A stretch of 64,000 nucleotides of DNA from Filobasidium wieringae (taxonomy: Eukaryota; Basidiomycota; Tremellomycetes; Filobasidiales; Filobasidiaceae): positions 62,001-126,000 of the forward strand of contig BCIV01000006.1 in the NCBI GenBank assembly GCA_001600055.1, given 5' to 3'. Under the pieces are notes generated by a model that saw nothing but the letters and a program-made list of their open reading frames with translations, made no database searches and was not told the origin of the DNA. The position numbers were made by a program, and so were the translations under genes. This document shows, piece after piece, positions 47,623 to 57,619 of this stretch (position 1 is its first letter; the number at the start of each line of letters is the position of its first letter).

Positions 47623-48320
47623 GAAGATCTATGAGAAATGAAGAATACCGCATTTCAGCTAACACCGAACGGAGTTGTCGTGATTTCTTGGCTCGAGCGG
47701 ATCCTCAGATGTATATATAAACTCATCAAGGTGCTTTACGTCTGGCCTCCTGCCACAAATACAGTCCTTCCAAGTATGAGTTATCTGTCTACATTCCAGC
47801 GCTAAAGCAATGACGTGAACCAAGCAGACTGTCATTGGGAGACAACGCAAGCTTTGCGGTACATGGAGGAATCGAAGGCCATAGGATACCCGTCTGTACG
47901 ATGTCGAGCATAACCAGCCTGCGGGAGGTAGAGTGAGCGATTTTGAAGAGGCGATGGTCTCACTCAAATGTCGGGACCTAAAGTGTTATATGTGTGTTCC
48001 ATAGCCCCTACAATTCCCTCTACGGACTCAAGTACATACATCACATAGCGTGAACTTGTCCCCTTTGGTGGTAGATTCTGAATCCCTTGCAAATAGTGTT
48101 GACAGACGCTAGAAGGATACTAGCATTGCTGTCATTGATGGGTTTTATTGCTTGGTCCCTCCTCTTGTCAGAAGTATCCCCATCATGCACGGTTTCAGGG
48201 CCGGCGGCAACTCCAAGGGAGTTGGCTGAACAAACCAGCAGTGGTGTCTCCAAGGAAGAGCAGATAGGATTTACATAGTATGGGTAAGAATGGATAAGGG
48301 ACATAAGTGTTATGCCAGGC
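47623..48320. other. Intergenic between AKR1 and the transposon nest
   Basis: About 700 bp. Minus-strand frames at 47659-47967 and 48041-48304 lack motifs and could not be joined convincingly. No gene is called. Confidence 0.35.
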
Positions 48321-48786
48321 TCTCGCTTTCACAGGTCTAATAACAAACACTACTCATAGGTTATCTTGATAAAGAAATGTTGGTTCTAAGTGGTGGACAA
48401 GTTACTCAACCAAATTAGGGATTTGGTGCAAATTTGTAAGTCGGTTGAATCAAGTAGATTAATATTGGTTGACGATCTAATTGGTTGGTTCAGAAGGTGA
48501 AGAACAATAGTTGTATGAGAACAGCTTAGCCAGATCCTGTCACAGAGTGCCAGTTTGCTTTTACTAAATATGCTCAGTACGGATGTGGACTGTTTAGTGT
48601 GGCTCAGGGATGGTTCGTTTGAGTTTCACAGGGTTTGGTTGTTTGGGTTCCAAGTCAAAGTAGCATGCTAATGCAATGGCCTTATTCAATTAGCCATAGC
48701 TAGATTAGTGAATTGGTATTTTATCTCGTCACTCTAGTTCCCACTCAAGCTGTCTCATAAACTACTCTAACACAATCTATCTGAAT
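48321..48786 (-). mobile_element. Terminal part of a DNA transposon, inverted relative to the other copies
   Basis: Begins with TCTCGCTTTCACAGG (48321-48335), the imperfect counterpart of the 15-bp inverted terminal repeat at 56105 and 56698. The next 450 bp are the reverse complement of 51250-51500 and 56270-56697. The match stops near 48786 where the hAT-associated palindromes begin. Confidence 0.75.
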
Positions 48787-48794
48787 TAGAGTTG

Positions 48795-49965
48795 GCAGAA
48801 GTTCAGACGTTCAATTGAACGCCCCTTGAAACGGCGTTTGAATGTCGGCTGATGTGTTGAACTTGAACGTGAACGTGAACGCCTTGTTGGGCGTTCACGT
48901 TCATTGAACACGTTTGAACTTTTGAACATGCATGATTTGTATTTATCTACATTGGTACCTTAGACAAGCTAGCCTCCTTGCTTGGGCCCTGTTTCTCTGT
49001 CGATACCAGGTCTACAACAACTTTACCCTTGCCCTTACCCTTGATCATCCTAAACACTGGAACAGGCGTTGTCAATTTCGGCGCTACGTCTTGGCCCTTA
49101 CCTTTATTCCACACCTGCTCGAACAGGAGGGGTCTGCAGTGACCGTGCTTGAACCAATCAGCCACCAATAGCTGTATTCCAGCCGTTTCAGGGTCCAAGC
49201 GGTTCCGTTTAGGTGAAACCACCAAACCAGCGCGACTGAATGCACGTTCAACTTCGACAGAAGTTGCTAATGCGTTCAATAACACTGTATCAGCTCAATT
49301 CCCTTCCAGTTTAAACTTCTAACGTACCTGGGCACCCTAGAACGTCCATAGCCATCCTAGCGAGACCCATGGTTTGTTCATTGCCGGTATTGGCGTACTC
49401 TGAACTCCAGAAGATTATCAAGTCCTCGTACTGCCGCAAGGACATCCTGGGCCCGTTGATGAACTTGTCAAAGGGATCCTCATCAGTGCTGTCATCCTTG
49501 TCCTGATTCAGCCCCAGGAAGTCATCGAACTCCGCAATTTCAGCCTGACGTTTTGCAGTTCAAAAGTTTAGCAAAATGAATGCCGTTCAAATGTTCAACA
49601 GCCAAACGCACCTTTTTTGGGTCAAGAGGCTTGACCTTTTCATCGGGCTCGTACATCTCCCTGTATGTGGTCTGCCAGATGTTCCTCGCAACTTCTTTTG
49701 CCTCTTCAACCCACTCGGTTGGCCAACCTTGCTTCACAAGGTATTGCACTCTATAGCCCGGGTGCAGGACTAGCAGTTCAAAGTTCAATAAGTTCAATCG
49801 TCTAGACACCTTGAACGAGAATCCTAAACTCACGTATCGCCGTTCGAAACAAGGCACTCTCATCGGTCTTCGCGTGGTACTTATCTAGTACGTAAATACC
49901 CCGCTGGACTCCACGCTTGACGGCCTTGGAGGATGTCCCTTCCACCTTAATTTACGTCAAACGCT
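48795..49965 (-). mobile_element. 5'-truncated hAT-family transposase gene
   Basis: The minus strand encodes the C-terminal half of a hAT transposase: KRGVQRGIYVLDKYHAKTD, GYRVQYLVKQGWPTEWVEE, WQTTYREMYEP, then FDDFLGLNQDKDDSTDEDPF, FINGPRMSLRQYEDLIIFW, TMGLARMAMDVLGCP and the dimerisation motif ATSVEVERAFSRAGL, VSPKRNRLDPETAG and LLVADWFKHG. These pieces join across introns (for example P|VLLNALATSVE at about 49285-49330), and this half is still open. The start and the N-terminal zinc-finger part are missing beyond about 49965. The introns and the 3' flank (48805-48925) are full of GTTCA/TGAAC units and perfect palindromes. Confidence 0.8.
48871..48902. repeat. Perfect 13-bp hairpin in hAT subterminal region
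   Basis: GAACGTGAACGCC (48871-48883), loop ttgttg, GGCGTTCACGTTC (48890-48902). A second palindrome, GTTCAATTGAAC, sits at 48809-48820. These resemble hAT subterminal transposase-binding repeats. Confidence 0.75.
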
Positions 49966-50120
49966 TGTGAGGCGCGTCCATAATCGGAATCACGCTCACT
50001 ACCGTGGTGAAACAGGTTTGCTAAGTCTCCCAATCCATCTGAGCCGTTTCCTATAATAAGAAGTGGAACGTCACTCAACTTGTTGCGATTCAGTGATAAG
50101 TATATGGAGCATCACTGCTA

Positions 50121-50309
50121 CAAGGTAACATACCTGTTGTGATTCAGTGATAAGTATGAATCACAACAGGGAAAGTAAAGTAAAGTAGTATGGAAGGATG
50201 AAGATGACTTGTACAGGAGAGAGTCAGAGAAAGGAAGGACACGCGCAAGAGAAAAGGTGTCACATGACACCAGGCTGAGGTTGCATAGCGCAATAGTGCA
50301 TATCCAACA
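50121..50309 (-). repeat. LTR arm, inverted copy of 55241-55428
   Basis: The reverse complement starts TGTTGGATATGCAC at 50309 and is identical over the compared 160 bp or more to the plus-strand copy at 55241. It includes a perfect 14-bp hairpin, CCTGTTGTGATTCA (50133-50146) with TGAATCACAACAGG (50157-50170). Identity ends near 50121. It is probably a solo or partial LTR of the copia element. Confidence 0.8.
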
Positions 50310-50340
50310 CAACTGTTGACTGTTACCTTATCCGACTGAA

Positions 50341-51110
50341 CCCACTTGGTTGATAAGCCGATGCGAAGCCGAATCCACAATTGACCGGATTGGGTCAAAC
50401 CAAACAACTCGTAAGACCGACCGTGTTGAACTGAAACCTATCGGAAACAAACTCAACAGGCCTATGTCCTCAGAACGATAAAGTTATAACTTTCAACCCA
50501 AACAATCAATGGACCTCTTGTTATAGGCTCCTGGTTGAATACGCACTAAGGTCATGTACGCATCATTAGGACCTCTGTTATCACGTGGTTTTCACGGATT
50601 GGAGAACTGCCCATCAGGCAATACAATTTGCAGGTCAATTCACTGACCTTAGGTAGCACAATTGTAGTAGAGTTCTCCATCCGTTATACATCCTCATAGT
50701 GTACATCATACACTATACATACAAGTCCCTGGTACCAGTCCCCTCGGACACATGTTGAAGACGTGGTCCTAACTCCTCTTTCCAGCCTGGTCAACCCCAA
50801 CAAGGTTCAACCGTACCACCACCAACCATTTCTCTATCCGGCTTACTGTCCTTTCTCGACCAAAAACCTAAAACAGGATTCAACCGGCTCCATCAAAAAC
50901 AACTTAGACAACTTGTGGTGGGTCTGTTCTCTTTTCTCTCTTCAAGGCCTCATTTGTGTTTCCATTCTAGTATACATACTTAGGGACTGAATCGTCTATA
51001 CAGAGTCAACCAAATTGTAAAGAGGATTCAAGTTCAATATTGCATTCTATCTATGCCTACTGAACTACCAATTCAAGACATATTGTAAAGAGGTTACTCC
51101 AATAGGATCC
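50341..51110 (+). repeat. Dispersed repeat A, copy with a 430-bp insertion
   Basis: Matches 55763-56104: the first part is about three-quarters identical by eye, while 50960-51110 is almost identical to 55955-56104. A 430-bp stretch at about 50525-50955 is absent from the other copy. The function is unknown. Confidence 0.65.
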
Positions 51111-51520
51111 ATCACAGGAGGACAAGTGGAGGCTGCACATGCTCTGGAAAAAGCACAATTGGACCCGCTAACGGAGCTAGCACCGAGTTAAATTGCGCTA
51201 GCAAAAGGAAGCGCAAGGATCCATGACAATCCGGACGGATCCACAGAGTATTTAGATAGATTGTGTTAGAGTAGTTTATGAGACAGCTTGAGTGGGAACT
51301 AGAGTGACGAGATAAGATACCAATTCACTAATAACAACTGGTTAGCTATGGCTAGTTGAATAAGGCCATTGCATTAGCATGCTACTTTGACTTGGAACCC
51401 AAACAACCAAACCCTGTGAAACTCAAACGAACCATCCCTGAGCCACACTAAACAGTCCACATCCGTACTGAGCATATTTAGTAGAAGTCAAACTGGCATG
51501 CCAATGACAATATATCTATT
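51111..51520 (+). mobile_element. Truncated copy of the TIR element
   Basis: Starts with a decayed terminal repeat (catcacagg) and matches 56120-56480, and the reverse complement of 48545-48786, closely. The 3' terminal repeat is missing because copia LTR-like sequence begins at about 51529. Confidence 0.65.
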
Positions 51521-51528
51521 TGGTGTGC

Positions 51529-52281
51529 TATTGCGTTGTTGCGTTAAGCAACTTCAGCCTAGTGTCATGTGACACCTTTTCTCTTCTGCGCGTCCTCCCT
51601 CTCTGACTCTCTCCCATACAAGTAATCTTCATATTCCATAATACTTTACTTTAGTTTCATGTTGTGATCGGATTATGAGCCCAGGGTATTCACCCCACGT
51701 CCAGTGAAAAGGATCACAGGACACTACACGCATGGCAAGAAATTCTCTTCCCTCTTCTTATGGATACGCTTGCGGACATCCCCATGGACATTGTGTCTAG
51801 TATGCCCGTTACGTGACTGCAGAATTTGCGATCAGGGGGTCCTCTTATGTCAGGCCCCTCTTCCGTTCCTTCTCCTCAGCATAGTTGTTATAGGTCTTCA
51901 TCTGTTATCACACTCATTTGCTAGACCATAGCCTGATACAAGTCCCAGTAACTCTGCCAAGGAACTCCTGGCAAGACTCCCCTAACACCTCTCCTGTGAA
52001 CTGTACTACTCCTTTCTTCTCCCTCTTTCTAGTACAAATAAACATTAGAAACATACACACAACAAGACTACGGGACTCTACTGGAACTACATCCCTCTTC
52101 TCTTCCTTCCGTTCTGACGTCTACCATACCTACACAAAGAGACAAGCTCTACATGGCAGGGGACGTGTATACACAGCTTGTAACCTTTTTTTTGTTTAAT
52201 ATATATACATTTTTGATCTTCTTGATCCAGTCAACCTGACTGTCCACTCTCTTCCATCATCAACAACCACAGCTTTGCATC
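51529..52281 (+). mobile_element. Diverged 5' LTR and leader of the copia element
   Basis: 51530-51670 resembles the LTR arms (gtcatgtgacaccttttctc block, then ctctgactctctcc) with many differences, followed by unmatched leader sequence up to the gag ATG at 52282. The LTR is clearly older than the two identical arms. Confidence 0.55.
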
Positions 52282-55240
52282 ATGTCTGATTCTGAGTCCA
52301 ACCCAGAACAACATACATATGCAAAGCTTCCCACTCTCAAGGGAACCTCCAACTATTCACCATGGTCTTGAGCTATTGCGGCTCAGCATCCACCAGTCCA
52401 ACTTGCATGATCTCAAGGAGTGCCACACTGCCATTGAGATGTTTGGTTCCAAGGCCAATACTGCTTCTGCCCCTGCTGCTGCTGCCGACTCTGGTACACC
52501 TGTCTTGTCCTCCATCTCTTCTGCCACTGGTCAAGCTGCTTTTGCATCCGCCCTGATTGTCAAGACTGCAAGTCCCTCTTGGGACTCCTATCACATTGAC
52601 TCGGGTGCATCGGAACATATGGATCACACCGCCCACAGGTTCTTGACTAAGTTTGCAGACAAGACCTGTCACTGTGGGAGGTGGCCGTGTCCTCTGGTCC
52701 ACTCATGTCGGCAAGATCAAGATCTCTGACAGCATTGTCCTGAACAATGTCCTCCTCATCCCTGATCTGGGATGCAACCTTATTTCTGTCCCCCGGCTGC
52801 TCCAGTCAGGGTATTCTGTCAACTTCAGCAAGTCCGCTTGCACACTCGGTCTCAGATCTGCCAACAGTTCTACCTCCGCCTTGGCTACAGCTCCCTACAC
52901 CAATGGACTGTACACTCTCGAGGCAAGCTACCATCCTCCTGCCTCTGGCTCAGCCTATGCAGCCCGCTCAGTTGCTGACCAACTCACCTACTGGCATCGC
53001 AGATTGGGTCACCTCAATTTCCGTGAAGTAGTGAGGATGGGCAACGAGGGTCTGCTGGGCAAGGAGTGAAAGGATGTATCTAGTTCTGCCTTGGCTTATG
53101 CACAATGTGAAGACTGCATCATGGGCAAGGGTCACCAGTTGCCTTCCCATATTGTCACGGAAAGAACCATCATGCCAAATGAATTGGTCCATGCTGACAT
53201 CTGGGGTCCTGCCCGTACAGCTTCTCATGGTGGCAGTAAGTACTTCTTGACCTGTTATGATGACCATACCAAGCATGTCAGGATCTACTGCATGAAAGCC
53301 AAATTGGAAGCCTTGCAAAAGTTCAACAAGTACAATGCACTGGTCCAGAACCATTGCAAGACCACCATCAAGCGAATGCGCACAAACAATGGAGCCAAGT
53401 TCACCTCTCAAGCATTCCAGAAACTGCTTGCAAAGAACGGCATACTGGCCAACAGAGTTCCTCCTGATGCTGACTCTCAAGACGACAGAGTTGAGCGAGC
53501 TCATCTGACCATCCTGAATGCTGTCTGTACTCTTCTTACCAACACCAGCTTGCCGCTCACCTTTGGGCAGAATGTACATGTACGCAACAGGGTTCCTGAT
53601 GCAAGAACAAGACGGATCCCATACACTGTCTGGTCTGGCCGTGAAGTCAACCATCAGCACATCCGTCCATTTGGCTGTGACATCTATGTCCGTGATCATA
53701 CTCAGACCAACAAGCTTGAACCCCGGTTCAAGAAGGGTATCCTGATGGGCTGGGCTGAGGACAGTGAACACACCGTCAAGTACTATGATCCTGCCAACAA
53801 GACGTTCAACTATTCCTGTGATGTCATCTTTGCCCTACCTGATCGAGGGGGGGTTACAGAAAAACCAACATCATCTATCACTCCGATCAAAGAGAATAAC
53901 ATGAAGAACAGTATCAAGGACAAGATCTCTTCACAAAACAGGTATGCTCCGCCAGCAGACTTATCTGATCAAGAAGAAGAATACCATCCGGATACTCCTC
54001 TGCAGACTCCAGTGCTTGCTCCTGTTCCAGATCATCAACAGCAACTGCCTCGTCCACAGCGTGTAACTCCTCCTGCAAGACGCAGAGAGCCTAGGTACAG
54101 GAGATCACCTTCACCTGACCCGCTGGACAACTACTCCCACTATGACTTGAAAGAGATCCCTCAGCAAGTGGGAGTCTACCGCCGTCAACCTGCTCAAGCA
54201 GATGACTCTTCCGACTCCGACAGCTCTGAAGATCCTCTTGCTATGATGGCCATGGCATTCCTAGCCGACATCACCAATCCCAGGTCATACAGCAAAGCAC
54301 GTACCTCTGGCCAGTGGGAGCACTGGAAGATAGCCATGAACGTTGAGCTGAGTAAGATGGACAAGTACCAAGTGTTTGAGATCACTCCCCATCTGCCTGC
54401 CATGCATGTGCTTAAAGCACGCTAGGTGGGAAACATTGATGGATTTGCAGGAAGAGGTCTTCTTGAGACAGAGTTCTCCCGATGATTCCATCTATCCACG
54501 GTAGGTAATGGAGGGCCAAAATTTATCTCAGCTATTGTCAAGATATTCGGAGTTCCAGGAGCAGCAGGTAATGGTCTTCTACCGGGTCTATACCAGGAAG
54601 ATATACCAGGAAGATAGACGGCATCACTGGCAAGGTTGCAGCATACAAGGCCCGCTGGGTAGCCAAAGGCTATGCACAGATCAAAGGGCTACACTTCAAT
54701 GACATCCATGCTTCCGTTGTGCACAAGGACTCCATCTGTGTCTTCCTCTCTCTTGTCAACTCACTTGACATGGAGTGTGATCAGGTCGATATCAAGGCCG
54801 CCTTCCTGAATGGAGAGCTAGAGGAGACCATCTTCATGGAACCACCTGAAGGTAGTGACATCCCTCACGGCAAGGTCATCCGGCTCAGGAAGTCTCTCTA
54901 TGGTNTANGTCAGTCTCCCCGCTGTTTCAACCAGTCCTTTGACAAGTGGATGAAGTCAGAAGGCTTCACTCCTACTCGAGCAGATCCCTGTCTTTACATC
55001 TACAAGCANGACNAGGTNACCATGCTTGTTTCNGNCCATGTTGATGACCAGCTCATTGCATGCAATGACAGACNGGCTCTCAATGCNTTCAAGNAGCGGC
55101 TCAATGCACAGTTTGAGTGTACAGACAATGGACCCGTCAACTACTTCCTTGGTTTCAATGTCATCCGTGACAGACAAGCTAGACGGCTAGACATCTCCCA
55201 GGAGCACTATGTGGAAGCCCTGCTTGAGCAGTCTGACATC
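52282..55240 (+). pseudogene. Decayed Ty1/copia gag-pol
   Basis: The order is that of copia. A short Gag start at 52282 (MSDSESNPEQHTYAKLPTLKG) runs into a stop and a deletion near 52370. A protease segment follows (YHIDSGASEHMDHTAHRFL), then GAG-pre-integrase (YWHRRLGHLNF), a stop at 53067, and integrase (HADIWGPAR, RTNNGAKFTSQAFQ, RVERAHLTI). The second catalytic Asp of integrase reads Asn. A long Pro-rich linker and part of the reverse transcriptase (VDIKAAFLNGEL, HVDDQLIACND) follow. Further frameshifts occur near 54425-54720. RNase H is absent: RT sequence runs straight into the LTR arm at 55241. About a dozen single N calls lie at 54905-55095. The element cannot be autonomous as it stands. 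Confidence 0.85.
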
Positions 55241-55428
55241 GTTGGATATGCACTATTGCGCTATGCAACCTCAGCCTGGTGTCATGTGACACCTTTTCTC
55301 TTGCGCGTGTCCTTCCTTTCTCTGACTCTCTCCTGTACAAGTCATCTTCATCCTTCCATACTACTTTACTTTACTTTCCCTGTTGTGATTCATACTTATC
55401 ACTGAATCACAACAGGTATGTTACCTTT
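55241..55428 (+). repeat. LTR arm, plus orientation
   Basis: Inverted partner of 50121-50309, with the same 14-bp hairpin at 55379-55392 and 55403-55416. It abuts the reverse transcriptase fragment without any RNase H. The expected first T of the LTR reads C at 55240. Confidence 0.8.
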
Positions 55429-55762
55429 CACTTGTACTCTATTGTCTTGTAGACATATATATACAAGGTTGGAGGAGGAGGAACAGAGCTGAACACTCTT
55501 ACCTCCTACTTCTTCAGTCTTCATAGAGCATACTTCCTGACTTATACCTTCACCCCCAGCTTCAGCACTCACGCTTCAGCACCTTCAACCTTCAACACAA
55601 CAAGGCTTAGCTACCTTGTTGCTCACTTCAACTTCATCAACTTGTCAAGATATCAGTGGGATTCAGGGATAAGATAAGACAACTATGAGATAGCTGCAAG
55701 AGCAACTTGTTATTCTTCTGAACACCCAGTCACTCCACACTTCCGGGCACTACCTAGAATTT
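55429..55762. other. Unassigned sequence between LTR arm and repeat A
   Basis: Holds a TATA-like tatatata at about 55457 and a CT-rich tract (cttcagcactcacgcttcagc, 55559-55580). It may be the rest of the LTR (transcript start and R/U5), but no second copy is present for comparison. Confidence 0.35.
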
Positions 55763-56104
55763 TTGCTTTGATAAGCCGTTCTTGGAACCAAAACCACAAC
55801 CAGCTGGATTGGGCCAAACTGACCGAGTTGTGAAACCAACCATGTTGCACTGAAACTTATTGGAAACAAACTCAATGGATCCATATCTCCAGAACAGTAA
55901 AGTTATCACCTTCAACCCAAACAATCGATGGATCTCCCTCAAGGTTTCATTCACTTTTCCGTTCTAGTATATATACTTAGGGACTGAATCGTCTTTACAG
56001 AGTCAACCAAATTGTAAAGAGGATTCAAGTTCAATATTGCATTCTATCTATGCCTACTGAACTACCAATTCAAGACATATTGTAAAGAGGTTACTCCAAT
56101 AGGA
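55763..56104 (+). repeat. Dispersed repeat A, shorter copy
   Basis: Counterpart of 50341-51110 without the 430-bp insertion. The last 150 bp are almost identical to 50960-51110, and both copies are followed immediately by the TIR element. Confidence 0.65.
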
Positions 56105-56712
56105 TCTTGCTGTCACAGGAGGACGTGAGGAAGTACCTGGCATCTGGTAAAAGCGCGGGAATACCCGCTTAGCGGTCTTGCACTGAGCTTAAGCACGTTA
56201 CAGGAAGGAAGCGCGTAGCTTGGATTCGTACCGTATGGATCTGTAGAATATTTAACAGATGATGTCGAGGTAACTTTATGAGGCGACTTGAGTGGGAACT
56301 CAAGCGACAACATGACATATCAATTCACCGATAATAGTTGGTTAGCTACGGCTAGTCGATTAAGGTCATTACATCAGCGTGTTAATCTGACTCAAAATCA
56401 AACGAACGAACCTTGTGAAACGCCTCACGGACGATTTCTGAACCGAATCGAACCGACCGAGTCCGTATCGGGCCGTAATTGACACAAGTCGGACTAGCAC
56501 CCCGTGACACTTGCTAAGTTGTTCTCATACAACCATTGTTCTTCACCTTCTGCCATCAACCGATTAGATCATTAGCTGATATTGACATACTTGAATCAAC
56601 CAATTTACAGATTGAGCTGAATCACTTATTTGGTTGAATATTTTATTTACCGCTCAGAACCAACCAAGATAACCTACAAGTGGTGTTTGCTAACAGACCT
56701 GTGACAGCAAGA
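56105..56712 (+). mobile_element. 608-bp element with perfect 15-bp inverted terminal repeats
   Basis: Left end TCTTGCTGTCACAGG (56105-56119); right end CCTGTGACAGCAAGA (56698-56712), its exact reverse complement. No coding capacity is seen. Its right half is homologous to 48321-48786, which abuts a hAT transposase gene, suggesting a non-autonomous derivative. No clean target-site duplication could be read at the edges. Confidence 0.75.
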
Positions 56713-57619
56713 ACCTATCGGAACAAGGCCTGAGGCGGATCAAATTGTCACCCCCAACACACCACCCAATCTACCTCTATTCCTTCCACACCTTGGTATA
56801 GTCATACAGTAGTCGTGGAGTAAGCGCAGGTTGTAGTTGGTAGCCTTCAGTATCTGATCTGAAACGCATGCCAATATGCCAAGCGTTGTCAATTCCGTTG
56901 GGATCGGTAAGTTACCCGGACTCAAGCAGAAAGGATCCGAGACCGGGGTACATCTACACGCGCGCGTGATGGTTCGGCTGGAAGGAGCCGAGGGTCCGGC
57001 GTTTGAATTCGAACGGTGATTGGCACAGAGCGGAAGGACCGGGTCAGGATTGACGAAGCGATGGAAAGCAGAAAGCGTGGAGGGAGCGAGGAAATGAGAG
57101 CCGTCGAGACTAGGGCGTCAGGAAAGAAGCACCTTTCGCTTCGTCGATCACCAGCCAGTAGAGTCCTCACCGACCAGGGAAATGAAGTGGAAACACGCAC
57201 CTCTGAGGTTTGAGGCCTCTCAGCCGTAAAGCTGAGTCGATCGTATAGATCAGAGTCAGCACCGTCTTTCTCATCAGCGATCAGGCTGTAGGTGAACACA
57301 AGCCCAAGCTCTCCATCAACTATAGTAGTGGTATCATTTGACTGTTAGTAAACGAAAGGTTGGGATCGTTACCTTTCCCCCTCTCCAGTGGATCGATCGA
57401 TGAGACGGATCTGGACGATATAAACTTCGACCAGTGTAGTTGTCTGCGACATCGATGAACAACGACTAGACCGTCAAAACTTACGCCGTCCTCTGGCTGG
57501 AATCGTTTCTTCCTTGACCTTACCGGGAGTGCTTCTTGTCAGGCAACGACTATCACCAATATTGACAACTGCATCGATCAGTAGTGCTATCCCGGCGGTA
57601 CCTGTCCGATCAGATACCT
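56713..57619. other. Intergenic, promoter of homeodomain gene
   Basis: About 900 bp. Minus-strand frames at 56740-56925 and 56922-57299 (Arg/Ser-rich) have no motif. A CT-rich stretch lies at 57372-57389. Long upstream regions are common before regulator genes in fungi. Confidence 0.4.

Noticed and set aside
47659..48304. Two minus-strand frames downstream of AKR1
   Set aside because: Some protein-like wording, but no motif and no convincing exon joining.
48841..48925. Telomere-like or CRISPR-like repeat array
   Set aside because: The repeated GAACGT units are few and palindromic. They belong to the hAT subterminal region, not to a regularly spaced array or a telomere repeat.
56922..57299. 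125-codon minus frame upstream of the homeodomain gene
   Set aside because: Arg/Ser-rich but without any conserved segment; it probably reflects promoter base composition.
57584..57619. GTG start for the homeodomain gene
   Set aside because: A non-ATG start is unlikely here, and the in-frame ATG at 57620 is suitable.
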